From the NCBI GenBank assembly GCA_963825315.1, contig CAWGST010000001.1, forward strand, positions 186,001-250,000: a DNA stretch of 64,000 nucleotides, in the 5' to 3' direction. A program made the translations under genes and the position numbers. Below are positions 17,752 through 26,384 of the stretch, in pieces (the stretch's first letter is position 1; each line of letters begins with the position of its first letter). Origin of the DNA: DASRLE01 sp963825315. Lineage in GTDB: Bacteria > Verrucomicrobiota > Verrucomicrobiia > Limisphaerales > Palsa-1400. The notes beneath the pieces are model-generated. The model ran no database searches, was not told the DNA's origin, and worked only from the letters and a program-made list of their open reading frames with translations.

Positions 17752-18927
17752 CTATAAGCAAGGTTTATGAGCGGCCCCGTCCGGAGCCGTTTTCTTTCGC
17801 ACGTCGGCCACACATTCAATGTGTTGTGTCTGAGGAAACATATCCAATGGAACAATTTTTGTTAATTCAAAGACATCCTCCGCGCACAAAACGTTCAAGT
17901 CCCGCGCCAGGGTTGCGGGATGACAGGACACATACAATATCTGGGCGGGCTGAAGCCTCCTCACGGCCTGGAGCATTTCAGCCGGACACCCCGTGCGCGG
18001 CGGGTCCAGAATCAGCGTGGTGGCTTCGGAATCGAAACGCCCCAACATCCCGGGCAAAAGGTCTTCGGCGCGCCCCACGACGAATTCGCCATTGGTCAGG
18101 TTTCGTCTGGCCGCGTTCTGTCTTGCTGCTTTAATTGCGGCAACATCCACTTCCACACCCGCAAAATGCCCGACAATGCCGGCCAGTTCAATACTGAAAA
18201 AACCAACCCCGCAATAGGCATCAATCAAAAACCGGCAGCCGCTGTCCTTGACCCGCGTTCGCACCACGTCGGCCAGCATGGGCAGCAGGAAAAAATTGTT
18301 TTGAAAAAAGGAATCCGGCGGCAGGTCCCAGCCATCGGGGGCGATGCGCAGCACTACTTTCAAGCCTCCCTTTGGCGGGGGATGCCGGCGGACATGCTGG
18401 ATTTGCCGGTTCAAGGCGGGTTCGGCAATTTTGCATTCTTCGATATCCACCACCAGGCGGTTGTCAGCCCGGAGGAATCCAATGTTCAATCCTTGTTTGA
18501 ACTTGTCCCACTGGCTGCGTATCATGATGCGGTTGCGATAGCCAAACGGCTCGGGGCAGGGCAGCACCGGCTCGATCACCGCACGGTCAAAGCCGCCGAT
18601 GCGCTGGAATAAATCGCTGATTTGTTTGTGCTTGAGCCGAAGTTGTTCCGGGTAGGCAATGTGTTGATATTGGCATCCGCCGCAATCGCCGAAGTACCGG
18701 CACGGCGGCGCGACGCGCTCTGCCGCCGGTTGCAGGATTCGGAGCAGACGCGCCCGTCCGAAACGGGGTTTGACCTCTGTCAATTCCACTTCCACCGTTT
18801 CGCCGCGCGCCACAAACGGAACAAAGACCACAAAGTCACCCCACCGACCAACGCCATCGCCGCCGAAGGCAATGTCGTCAATGGTCAATGTCAGTTTCGC
18901 GCCTGGGGCGGGAAGCGGTTGGTCCAC
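17752..18927 (-). CDS. rlmD: 23S rRNA (uracil-5-)-methyltransferase, RlmD/TrmA family
   Basis: 391 residues. N-terminal TRAM domain (about 8-65), then an iron-sulfur cysteine set C76, C82, C85 (CRYFGDCGGCQYQH) with a fourth in IEECKI, and a SAM-dependent methyltransferase domain with DAYCGVGFFSIELA and the DPPRTG motif; the catalytic cysteine is in LYVSCHPATLARD. Methylates a uracil in rRNA or tRNA at C5. The iron-sulfur cluster favours RlmD/RumA over TrmA; RlmC-type specificity is not excluded. It follows dxs by 7 bases. Confidence 0.88.
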   Translation of the reverse strand: MDQPLPAPGAKLTLTIDDIAFGGDGVGRWGDFVVFVPFVARGETVEVELTEVKPRFGRARLLRILQPAAERVAPPCRYFGDCGGCQYQHIAYPEQLRLKHKQISDLFQRIGGFDRAVIEPVLPCPEPFGYRNRIMIRSQWDKFKQGLNIGFLRADNRLVVDIEECKIAEPALNRQIQHVRRHPPPKGGLKVVLRIAPDGWDLPPDSFFQNNFFLLPMLADVVRTRVKDSGCRFLIDAYCGVGFFSIELAGIVGHFAGVEVDVAAIKAARQNAARRNLTNGEFVVGRAEDLLPGMLGRFDSEATTLILDPPRTGCPAEMLQAVRRLQPAQILYVSCHPATLARDLNVLCAEDVFELTKIVPLDMFPQTQHIECVADVRKKTAPDGAAHKPCL

Positions 18928-18934
18928 AGATTTC

Positions 18935-20918
18935 TTACGCGACGGCGGTCAAACGCGCCTGTTCGTGTTTGGCCAGAAGGGCCTGAACCTGGGCCGCGGC
19001 GTTGGCCGCCGTCAGCCCGTATTTGTCGCGCAAATGATCCACGGTGCTGGCGTGCTCGATGAATTGATCGGGCCAGCCGATGCGCGCCACGGGAGTGGAA
19101 ATGCCCTTTTCATTGAGCAGTTCCAACACGCCGGCCCCATAGCCGCCGGACAGCACATGATCTTCCAGGGTGACGACCGCTTCGGCGGCGCGCGCAAAAA
19201 ATTCATGGGCGCCGGCGTCCAGCGGCTTGGTAAAACGCGGATTAATGACCGCGCAATCAAAACCTTCCGCCAGCAACAGTTCCGCCGCCTGCTCGGCCAC
19301 GTGATGCATGTTGCCCAAACCAAACAGGGCCACTTTGCGCCCCTTGTTTCCGGAGAATTTTCGCGTGATTTCCGCATGGCCGATTTCCATCAGGGCCGGT
19401 TGGTCTTTGACCGTCACGCCTTCTGCCGCGCCCCGCGGATAGCGTATGAACGCGGGATGCTTCTGGTGCGTCGCCGTAAACATCATGTCGGCCAGTTCGT
19501 CTTCATTTCGCGGCGCCATGGCGATGATGTTGGGCACGCAACGAAGGTAGGCGATGTCGAACAGGCCGTGATGGGTCGGTCCGTCATTGGCCGACAAGCC
19601 GGCGCGGTCCATGCAAAAGATCACGGGCAAATCCTGCAGGGCCACGTCATGCACGATGCAGTCATAGGCCCGCTGCAAGAAAGTGGAGTAGATGGCGCAG
19701 ACCGGATGGAAACCCATCGTGGCCATGCCGGCGGCAAATAAAACAGCGTGCTCTTCGGCGATGCCCACATCGTAATAACGGTGGGGCATGGCCTTTTCCA
19801 GGGCCTTGAGGCCCGTGCCGCTGGGCATGGCGGCGGTGATGCCAACAATGGAATTATCTTTCTGGCACAGTTTGACCATCGTTTGACCGAAAACATCCTG
19901 GTAATTCGGGGGAGCGCCGGGCTGGGCCGCCGGCGTGTTGCCGGTCACCGGGTCGTAAGGTCCCAAGCCGTGGAATTTTTCCGGATAATTCAAGGCGGCT
20001 TCGTAGCCTTTGCCTTTTTTTGTCAGGACATGCAGCACCACCGGCAACTCGCTGGCCCTGGCATATTCGAGCGTGCTGATGAGCAGCGGCAGATTATGTC
20101 CATCTATCGGGTCCAAGGTAGCGCAATCCCATTTCCTCAAAGATAAGGCTGTTGCCATAGCCGCCGCGCCCGTCGGACTGCGCTTGCTCCGGGTTTTGCT
20201 CCAGGGAGGCTCCCGCCAGGACGCTTTTAAGGATCTCCTCGGCTTTATGGCCCAGCTTGATGGCCAACTCTCCTTTGGGCATGCGTTTGACCCATCGTTC
20301 CAGGTCCTTTTGCACGCGGTTGTAGCGCGGATTGGTGATGACTTTGTTGAGGTGGGAGGAAATCGCGCCAACGTTCTTGGCGATGCTCCACTCATTGTCG
20401 TTTAGAATTCCAATGAACCGCCTGGTGGTGTGCGCGATGTTGTTGAGGGCCTCAAAGGAAATCCCGTTGGTCAGCGCCGCGTCCCCAAAGATGCAGACCA
20501 CGTTTTCATCCGACCCGCGCTGATCGCGCGCCGCGCACATGCCCAGCGCGGCGGACAAGGCGGTGCCGGCGTGTCCCGCCCCGTAACAATCGTGCTGGCT
20601 CTCGGTGCGGAGCGAGAACCCGTTCAAGCCGTCGGTCGTGCGGATGGTGTGGAAGCGGTCTTTTCGTCCGGTCAGCAACTTGTGCACGTAACTTTGATGG
20701 CTGACGTCCCAGACAAATTTGTCGCGCGGAGTGGAAAAGACAAAGTGCAGCGCGATGGTCAATTCGACCACGCCGAGATTCGGCCCCAAATGGCCTCCAT
20801 TCTTGGCCAGTTTGGTGATGAGGTCGTGGCGGATTTCCCCGGCCAGTTGCTGCAACTGTTCCAGAGTCAGTTTTTTGACGTGTGAAGGATGGTCAACCAT
20901 GTCCAGATAGCGGCTCAT
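18935..20918 (-). CDS. dxs: 1-deoxy-D-xylulose-5-phosphate synthase (frame broken)
   Basis: First enzyme of the MEP isoprenoid pathway: condenses pyruvate and glyceraldehyde-3-phosphate with thiamine diphosphate. The start ATG at 20918 overlaps xseB by ATGA. Motifs: YGAGHAGTALSAALG, the ThDP-binding GDAALTNGISFEALNN, DGHNLPLL, EEHAVLFAAGMA and DRAGLSANDGPTHHGLFD. One extra base near 20115 splits the frame within LRYLGPIDGHN (it reads LGPDRW in one frame and DPIDGH in the other). Rejoined length is about 660 residues, normal plus a short insertion near the break (NPEQAQSDGRGG). An essential pathway gene, so an assembly error is likely. Confidence 0.93.
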
Positions 20919-21190
20919 AAATTCTCCCCGGCAATGGGCGCGGGCGTCAAACTCAATTCCCCTTTGGGACCTTTTTCCAATTGTTGAATTTTCAACTCGG
21001 CCTCGTTCAATTTGGCCTGGCAAAGCTGCGATAATTTCGTGCCTTCGGCGTAGCGCGCCAGCAATGTTTCCAAAGGCAGGTCCTGCGCTTCCATTGACTC
21101 GACGATTGTTTCGAGCCTTTTCAGCGCCTCTTCGAACGGCAGCTTCTGTATGTCGTCAAGAGCGCTCTCGGCGCCTTTGGCCTTCGGCAT
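20915..21190 (-). CDS. xseB: exodeoxyribonuclease VII small subunit
   Basis: 91 residues; the small-subunit signature is clear: LPFEEALKRLETIVESMEAQDLPLETLLARYAEGTKLSQLCQAKL, ending with a linker. Pairs with XseA to form the ssDNA exonuclease VII; no xseA is in this window. xseB directly before isoprenoid genes is a common bacterial order. Its TGA overlaps the dxs ATG. It heads the operon that runs to the WecA-like gene. Confidence 0.93.
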   Translation of the reverse strand: MPKAKGAESALDDIQKLPFEEALKRLETIVESMEAQDLPLETLLARYAEGTKLSQLCQAKLNEAELKIQQLEKGPKGELSLTPAPIAGENL

Positions 21191-21330
21191 GAGCGCAACT
21201 TAGAGGAAACGCGCCGCGCCGTCCAGCCTGAAGATTTTTGGCTGCAAGACCGATATCGGAACCTTGCAATTTGCCTTTCAGTTTGAAAGGCTTTGATTTT
21301 GAAATTCTCAAGAAAACCCGTCCAAAAAAA

Positions 21331-21490
21331 ACAGTGAAAATTTCGACATTTTGAAAAGTCATAATCTGTTGCCAGCAAGGTGTTTACAAAAGACGGTTGA
21401 AGCTAGTATTTACAAGAACGCTGAAAACAGTGAAAATTTCGACATTTCGCAAAGTCACAACCTGTTGTCAGAAAGGCACTTGCAAAAACA
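21331..21490. repeat. two imperfect 61-bp direct repeats
   Basis: Copies at 21331-21391 and 21427-21490 share the 20-mer ACAGTGAAAATTTCGACATT and then AAAGTCA.AA.CTGTTG.CAG.AAGG. They are 96 bases apart and lie upstream of xseB, inside an AT-rich gap (21191-21737) that otherwise holds no gene except a possible PIN remnant at its right edge. The unit contains no obvious promoter or hairpin. Confidence 0.8.
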
Positions 21491-21675
21491 GGCAATTATT
21501 TACAGTTGACAATGGTCTGGCTGCGGCGCTCCGGCTGGCAGTTTTTCAGAACTTTCGTCAGTCCGCCATAGCCGCTGTGGGGCGTGTGCGACGGCGGAAG
21601 CCTTTAGCCTTCAGCATCCAGTCTCCTTTGACCCGTCACAAACCCGTCACAATCACGGCGTCTTTAGAATTCGCG

Positions 21676-21741
21676 TCACTTCCGGTCCGAATTGCCCATA
21701 GTGGCGGATGTTCCAAATAAAGCATCCAAGAATGCCTTCAT
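21676..21741 (-). pseudogene. possible truncated PIN-type toxin start
   Basis: An ATG overlapping the AbrB-type antitoxin stop by ATGA opens 21 codons beginning MKAFLDA, like the start of many PIN (VapC) toxins, then runs into a TGA. A full PIN toxin would be expected here after a MazE/AbrB-type antitoxin. What follows carries none of the further acidic PIN motifs, so it is at most a stump. Low confidence. Confidence 0.3.
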
Positions 21742-22013
21742 TCGGGTGTGGCGAGATTCTGCTTGTCGCGCTGCTCCCGAATTTGTTCCAGCAAATCGTC
21801 GGTAACGGAAGCCGCCAAAGGCTGGCCAGTGCGGAAAACCCATACGCCTTTTTCCTTGGCGAGCGGCCCCCCGCCGCGAATCGGGCGAAGGGTAATGCGT
21901 TCGCCGACATTCTCCAACTCCAGCAAGTCGCCGGGGCCAATGTCCAATTCCTTTCGTATCGGCTTGGGAAGAACAATCCGCCCGGCACTATCAATGGTCA
22001 GTTGCGCAGTCAT
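21738..22013 (-). CDS. AbrB/MazE/SpoVT-family antitoxin-like regulator
   Basis: 91 residues from the ATG at 22013. The swapped-hairpin DNA-binding domain is at the N-terminus: TAQLTIDSAGRIVLPKPIRKELDIGPGDLLEL. The C-terminal tail would normally bind a toxin. In the usual VapB/VapC order a PIN gene should follow; only a 21-codon stump is seen. May act as an orphan regulator. Confidence 0.85.
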   Translation of the reverse strand: MTAQLTIDSAGRIVLPKPIRKELDIGPGDLLELENVGERITLRPIRGGGPLAKEKGVWVFRTGQPLAASVTDDLLEQIREQRDKQNLATPE

Positions 22014-22220
22014 ATATGGCATAATATCATGGGTCATCCCAACAATCAATGCCAAAATGCCGTGTCAACATTTGGCCAATCAGGCTTTCTCAAACATTGT
22101 AGAGGCCGGGAATGAAGCTGGTGTCCGGGACAGCGTCCGGGAAAACTGGTTGCCAAGGGCGTGTTTAGCGGAAGGCCGTGTTCATGCCCCGAAAGATGGG
22201 CCGCCGCCAGGACAAAAAGA

Positions 22221-22450
22221 ATGTCCAATGTCAAAGCACGAATTATCGAAAATGACGAATGTCCAAGCACGAATGACCAGGGAAATGTCTAATCTCGAAA
22301 TCCGAATGACCAATCAATGCCCAAATGACCCAATGACGAAATGGATACCGGGGTCTCTTACCGCCTTTGGTAAAATTCGTCATTAGGGTTTCGTCATTAT
22401 TTCGTCATTAGGGCTTCAACATTCGTCATTCCTTTGGTCATTCAACATTT
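22221..22450. repeat. degenerate AATGACGAAT-type repeats
   Basis: The gap 22014-22611 (598 bases) holds no convincing gene. Its middle is made of variants of ATGTCCAA, AATGACGAA and AATGACCAA on one side (for example 22251-22260) and of ATTCGTCATT / TTCGTCATTAGGG on the other (22375-22384, 22421-22430), so the two sides are inverted with respect to each other. This low-complexity spacer is the kind seen between genes in several PVC genomes. No role can be assigned. Confidence 0.75.
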
Positions 22451-22611
22451 TCCCACGTGGATTGAGGTTCAGCTTCCGTCAGCGCGGACCCGTGTCAAAA
22501 AACCAAGATGCACCCCGAACGCTTTGGCGTTACAAACTGAGGGCGGTTTTGGAATGGGTCTTTCATTGTGTATTCCCCTTGGGGTGGCATCATCAGGCAA
22601 CTTTACTGATT

Positions 22612-23616
22612 ATGACTGCAATATTCTTCGGATGCATCGCCGGCTTTATCGCCTGGTTCCTGGTTCGTTATCTGGCCGCCGGACTGTTCACGGTCAACCA
22701 AAACGAGCGCGCGGTAAAGACCAGTTTCGGGCGCGCCGAGCGCGTGGGCAACGCCACGACGTTGACGGACCCGATTGCCGCGTCGCTGAATGCCGAAGAA
22801 AAAGAGCGTTATGCTTATCCGCAGGTGCGCGTGATACCGGCGGGCGGGCCTTACTTCAAATGGCCCTGGGAAAAGGTCCACAAGGTTTCCGTCGCCACGC
22901 AGACGATGAATCTGGCCACAGACCCGGAAGATGCTTCGGCAAATAACAACGGCACCATCCTGGAGGCGGTGACCAAGGACCAGCTTAATACCGGGTTGGT
23001 CGGGCAGATCCGCTGGCGTGTTTCGGAACGGAACCTTTACGCCTATCTGTTCGGCGTCAAGCATCCCATTACGCATGTGATGGGCTACTTCATATCGGTG
23101 CTGCGCGAGCGCATCGCCAATTTTGAAGCGCCGCCGGCGCCCAAGACGGCCGAGGAGGCGGCGCCCCACTTGGGCTTGGCGACGGCGGCCATCGGCATTT
23201 CCATCAATGATCTCCGCAAAAATCTGCGCGACATCAACGATCACATGGCCCGCGAGTGCGCCCAGTCGGACGCGCGTTACGGCGTGGTCTTGGATGCCTC
23301 GCTGATTACCGGCATTGACCCGCCGCCGGAGGTGGAATCCGCGCTGGCGGCCATCAACACGGCCTATAACCAAGTGTCATCGGACATCAGCCTCGCGCAG
23401 TCCTCCGCCGACCAGAAGATCGTGCAGTCCAAACGCGCCGTTGAAATCGAGACTCTCAAAGCGGAGGCCGAGGTGCAACCGCTCATCGCGCTGGCGGAGC
23501 AATTGGGCGATTTAAAGAAAAGCGGCGCGGGAGCGCTGGACGCTTACGTTCGCAACGTGCGGCTGAAGCTCTTCAGCGAGGCCAAGTCCGTCATCCTGGA
23601 GGTGGACCATGAATAA
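22612..23616 (+). CDS. SPFH/band-7 domain membrane protein (first of pair)
   Basis: 334 residues from the ATG at 22612, placed just before the membrane helix (AIFFGCIAGFIAWFLVRYLAAG); a longer frame from 22462 adds an unlikely leader. After the helix comes an SPFH domain starting at VNQNERAVKTSFGRAERV with a 'WPWEKVHKVSVATQTMNL' segment, then a coiled-coil-like C-terminus rich in A, E and K. SPFH proteins form rings or cages in the inner membrane and affect protease access or membrane organisation. It overlaps the next SPFH gene by 8 bases. Confidence 0.85.
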   Translation: MTAIFFGCIAGFIAWFLVRYLAAGLFTVNQNERAVKTSFGRAERVGNATTLTDPIAASLNAEEKERYAYPQVRVIPAGGPYFKWPWEKVHKVSVATQTMNLATDPEDASANNNGTILEAVTKDQLNTGLVGQIRWRVSERNLYAYLFGVKHPITHVMGYFISVLRERIANFEAPPAPKTAEEAAPHLGLATAAIGISINDLRKNLRDINDHMARECAQSDARYGVVLDASLITGIDPPPEVESALAAINTAYNQVSSDISLAQSSADQKIVQSKRAVEIETLKAEAEVQPLIALAEQLGDLKKSGAGALDAYVRNVRLKLFSEAKSVILEVDHE

Positions 23617-24565
23617 TTTTCAGGGTATGTCCGCCACCGCGCTGTTCTTCCTGGCGGCGGTGGTGATGTTCATCGGGATGTTTATTGCAATGCCCGTTTT
23701 CTTTGGCATCGCGCGCGGGTTGGGATTTTACACCGTAGTCGAGGAACGGCAGTGCAAAGTATATGACCTGTTCGGCAAGGTGTTGGCGGTGATCGACGAA
23801 CCGGGGCTGCATATTTTGATCTTCAAGCTCGGCTTCAAGGCTCCGATGGTCAGCCTGATGGGCAAATGCCACGTACTGGACTTGCGGCTGGACCAAACCT
23901 ACCTGCGGAGCACGCCTGTCAATTCCGAGGAAGGAGCGCCCATGGGCATCGGCATCTGGTATGAAATGGCCATCAGCGACCCTGTGGCTTACCTGTTCAA
24001 AAACGCCGACCCGCGCGGGTCGCTCGCGGCCAACGTCGGCAACTCCACCGTGCGGTGCTTGAGCAATCTCAAGCTTGCCAGTATGATGGAAAATCGTCAT
24101 CCCATGAGCCAGACCGTGCGCGACGAGGTCTCCCCGCAATCGCAGGAGTGGGGTTACAGCCTCGGTTCGGTCTATATCCGCAAAGTGCATTTTCGCGACA
24201 CGGAGATGACCAAACAAATTGAGGAGAAAGTCGTCAACCGTTTGCGACAGGTCACGGGCGCGATCAAACAGGACGGCGTCAATCAGGTCAGCATCATCTC
24301 CAGCACGGCGGAGCGGCAGGCGGCCAATGAGTTTGCCAGGGCCGCGGCCATGCGCCCGCAAATCGTGGGCGCGGCTTTGCAGAAAATCTCGCAGGACGCC
24401 GACATTTCCCGCGCGTTGTTTGAAGCCCTGGAAACGCAGAACATCATCGGAGGACAAGCTGCCATCACCTTGATTCCCAAAAATGCCGCGCTGTTGGGGC
24501 AACTTGTGGCATCGAGCCAAAGCGCCAAGGCAGAGGCCGGGGTGAAGCCGGCTCCGGCGAAATGA
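23609..24565 (+). CDS. SPFH/band-7 domain membrane protein (second of pair)
   Basis: 318 residues. N-terminal membrane helix (ALFFLAAVVMFIGMFIAMPV) followed by an SPFH domain (VVEERQCKVYDLFGKVLAVIDEPGLHIL) and a helical C-terminus containing ERQAANEFARAAAMRPQIV. Together with the gene before it this makes a two-subunit SPFH pair, comparable in layout to HflK/HflC (two related band-7 proteins coded side by side), though neither sequence looks like an HflK or HflC ortholog. No partner protease or NfeD gene is adjacent. Confidence 0.85.
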   Translation: MNNFQGMSATALFFLAAVVMFIGMFIAMPVFFGIARGLGFYTVVEERQCKVYDLFGKVLAVIDEPGLHILIFKLGFKAPMVSLMGKCHVLDLRLDQTYLRSTPVNSEEGAPMGIGIWYEMAISDPVAYLFKNADPRGSLAANVGNSTVRCLSNLKLASMMENRHPMSQTVRDEVSPQSQEWGYSLGSVYIRKVHFRDTEMTKQIEEKVVNRLRQVTGAIKQDGVNQVSIISSTAERQAANEFARAAAMRPQIVGAALQKISQDADISRALFEALETQNIIGGQAAITLIPKNAALLGQLVASSQSAKAEAGVKPAPAK

Positions 24566-24575
24566 ACAGGTCAAG

Positions 24576-25229
24576 TCAGCCGGCGACGCCGCTTTCCATT
24601 GTAGTCTTGACGCCTTGGAGGAGGAGGCGCTTTTTAAGGGAGAGCAAGGGAATGAAATCCGGGTTCTTGAACATTTCCGGACGGAGAACCCCCACAAAGG
24701 GGAGGTTGCGGTAGCGCTCCGCGTAATCCAGTCCGTAGCCGACTACAAAATGATTCGGAATTTCGAATCCGATGTAATGCGCGCTGACCGGCTCGACGCG
24801 GCGCGATGGCTTGTCCAGCAGCACGCAAATTTTCATGCGGCGCGGCCGCAGCTTGCGCAGTTTGATCATGACTTGCGCCAGCGTTTTGCCGGTGTCCAAT
24901 ATATCGTCCACCAGCAGAACATCGCGGCCGCTGACATCCAGGCGCAGTTCCTTGGTGAAGACCAGTTCAGCGGATTCGGTGCCGCCCCCGTAGCTGGAAA
25001 CGCCGATGAAATCCAGGCGCAAGGGCAGGGAAAGGCGCCGGAGCAAATCCGCCAAAAAAACAACGGTGCCGTTCAAAAGCGCGACGATGACCAAATCCCG
25101 CCCGGCGAAGTCCTTTTCGATCTGGCGGGCCAGGGCGTGGACGCGGCGGGCCAGTTGCTCCTGGGAAATCAAGATGAAAGCGATTTCCTTGCGCCAATGG
25201 CGCGGCGGCTTTTGGATGCGTTTAGGCAT
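24576..25229 (-). CDS. hpt: hypoxanthine phosphoribosyltransferase-like
   Basis: 217 residues from the ATG at 25229. Type I phosphoribosyltransferase with LLNGTVVFLADLLRRL, FIGVSSYGGGTES, the PRPP-binding loop VLLVDDILDTGKTLAQV and KPSRRVEPVSAHYIGFEIPNHFVVGYGLDYAERYRNLP, the last matching HGPRT very closely. Converts hypoxanthine (and often guanine) plus PRPP to the nucleotide, in purine salvage. Convergent with the SPFH pair, ending 10 bases from it. A strong inverted repeat lies 77-145 bases upstream. Confidence 0.92.
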   Translation of the reverse strand: MPKRIQKPPRHWRKEIAFILISQEQLARRVHALARQIEKDFAGRDLVIVALLNGTVVFLADLLRRLSLPLRLDFIGVSSYGGGTESAELVFTKELRLDVSGRDVLLVDDILDTGKTLAQVMIKLRKLRPRRMKICVLLDKPSRRVEPVSAHYIGFEIPNHFVVGYGLDYAERYRNLPFVGVLRPEMFKNPDFIPLLSLKKRLLLQGVKTTMESGVAG

Positions 25230-25305
25230 TTCATGGAATTTAAGGGGAAAGCGGCCGGTGGGAAGTTTAAAATGTGTCAGAATCACGCATTTCCGCGAAG
25301 ATTGT

Positions 25306-25374
25306 CAGGGGAATGATTGTCAGGGGAATGGGAAGAAGAGTTTGCAGATTATTCCTCTGACAATCATTCCCCTG
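25306..25374. repeat. 24-bp inverted repeat upstream of hpt
   Basis: The left arm at 25306-25329 and the right arm at 25351-25374 pair with one mismatch around a 21-base loop. The left arm itself contains a tandem 15-bp unit, ATTGTCAGGGGAATG, at 25301-25330. It lies between hpt and the end of a CTERM gene. A transcribed copy would form a stable stem; there is no T-run next to it, so it is not a standard terminator. Confidence 0.8.
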
Positions 25375-25456
25375 CCACTTCCGGCCTTTGCATCCTCCAT
25401 CTTCGCTTTGGTTGCGGCTCTTCCGCGATCTGGCTTGGCGTTGTTCTTTTCCAACA

Positions 25457-25482
25457 AAATGAGCCACCCTCACGGATGGCTC
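25457..25482 (-). terminator. terminator of CTERM gene A
   Basis: On the minus strand GAGCCATCC, loop GTGA, GGGTGGCTC (with one G-T pair) spans 25482-25461 and is followed by ATTTTGTT. The same element follows gene B at 26888-26915, showing that the terminator was duplicated with the cassette. Confidence 0.8.
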
Positions 25483-25533
25483 AATTGTCCAAGGGATGGC
25501 TCAATTGTTTCACCAGATGGTTGGCTTGATGCC

Positions 25534-26382
25534 CTACGCCTTTGCCATTCGCCGCCGCCAGTCGCAGGCCAGCAGACTGAGGGTGCCCAAGCCGAGCAGG
25601 GCGAGAGTGGAAGAAGTTTCGGGTATTGGCGAACATTGGTCCAGGACCCAACCGGATTCGACAATGATCGGGGCGTCGGCAGTGAGGGGCACCGTCACCC
25701 AGACGTCGCCCGGCTGCGGCGTTACCGTGACTCCCAGAACTAGAGTTCCGGTAACACTACTGTATCCCTCGTGAGTGACCACTGCTGAACAACCGGGCGT
25801 TGTCGTGACTACGATCTTAGACAAATCGGGTATGCCGCCGGGGATCTGCATCGATTGAAAGAACTGCTTTATGTTCGCGGAATCATACACGTTCCCCCAA
25901 TGGAATGTTATCGCCGCGTCTGTCGCTGTCCATCCCTCCCCGGCCACCCATGTCCAGTCACCAGTCAGACCGGATATGCCGCTCTCATCTTCTTGAAAGA
26001 GGGACGAGGCTCCTTCATATAAATCTGTGTACTGTCCCTCTTGCCCTTGGGTCGTTGTGTAATCGTAGTAGGCGTATGCAGCCGTTGCCGAATCCAAGGG
26101 CGCGAAATTTGCGGGCCAATCGGCTGTAGGCACTTGGTTCCACTGGAGAGTTTGCGCGTTGGAATCGGGCGACATGGTAACTGTCGCGAACGTAACACAG
26201 ATTACCGCCAGGCTCCGGTTGCGAACGCAACGGAAACGAGGGTAACGCAATGGAGACGAGTTCATGGCAGAGTCCTCGGATTTCAAACTTATAGGAAATT
26301 GCTTTTGGAGGCCACGGGGGACAGGGTCCGACATGACGCGCCTCATTCCAGACCACAAGTTGCCGATTATTGGATATTTCAT
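25534..26382 (-). CDS. PEP-CTERM-type exported protein A
   Basis: Up to 282 residues. The C-terminus has the CTERM layout: IPETSST (PET in place of PEP), hydrophobic helix LALLGLGTLSLLAC and basic tail DWRRRMAKA. The body is rich in T, G, W and Y and matches no known domain. Start is uncertain. ATG at 26265 has a GAGGAC ribosome site and a signal-peptide-like sequence, but the stretch before it (PVPRGLQKQFP) matches gene B with mostly silent codon changes, which suggests translation starts further up, at 26334 or 26382. Expected to be exported and processed by an exosortase. First cassette of a tandem array of three. Confidence 0.82.
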   Translation of the reverse strand: MKYPIIGNLWSGMRRVMSDPVPRGLQKQFPISLKSEDSAMNSSPLRYPRFRCVRNRSLAVICVTFATVTMSPDSNAQTLQWNQVPTADWPANFAPLDSATAAYAYYDYTTTQGQEGQYTDLYEGASSLFQEDESGISGLTGDWTWVAGEGWTATDAAITFHWGNVYDSANIKQFFQSMQIPGGIPDLSKIVVTTTPGCSAVVTHEGYSSVTGTLVLGVTVTPQPGDVWVTVPLTADAPIIVESGWVLDQCSPIPETSSTLALLGLGTLSLLACDWRRRMAKA

Positions 26383-26384
26383 AA

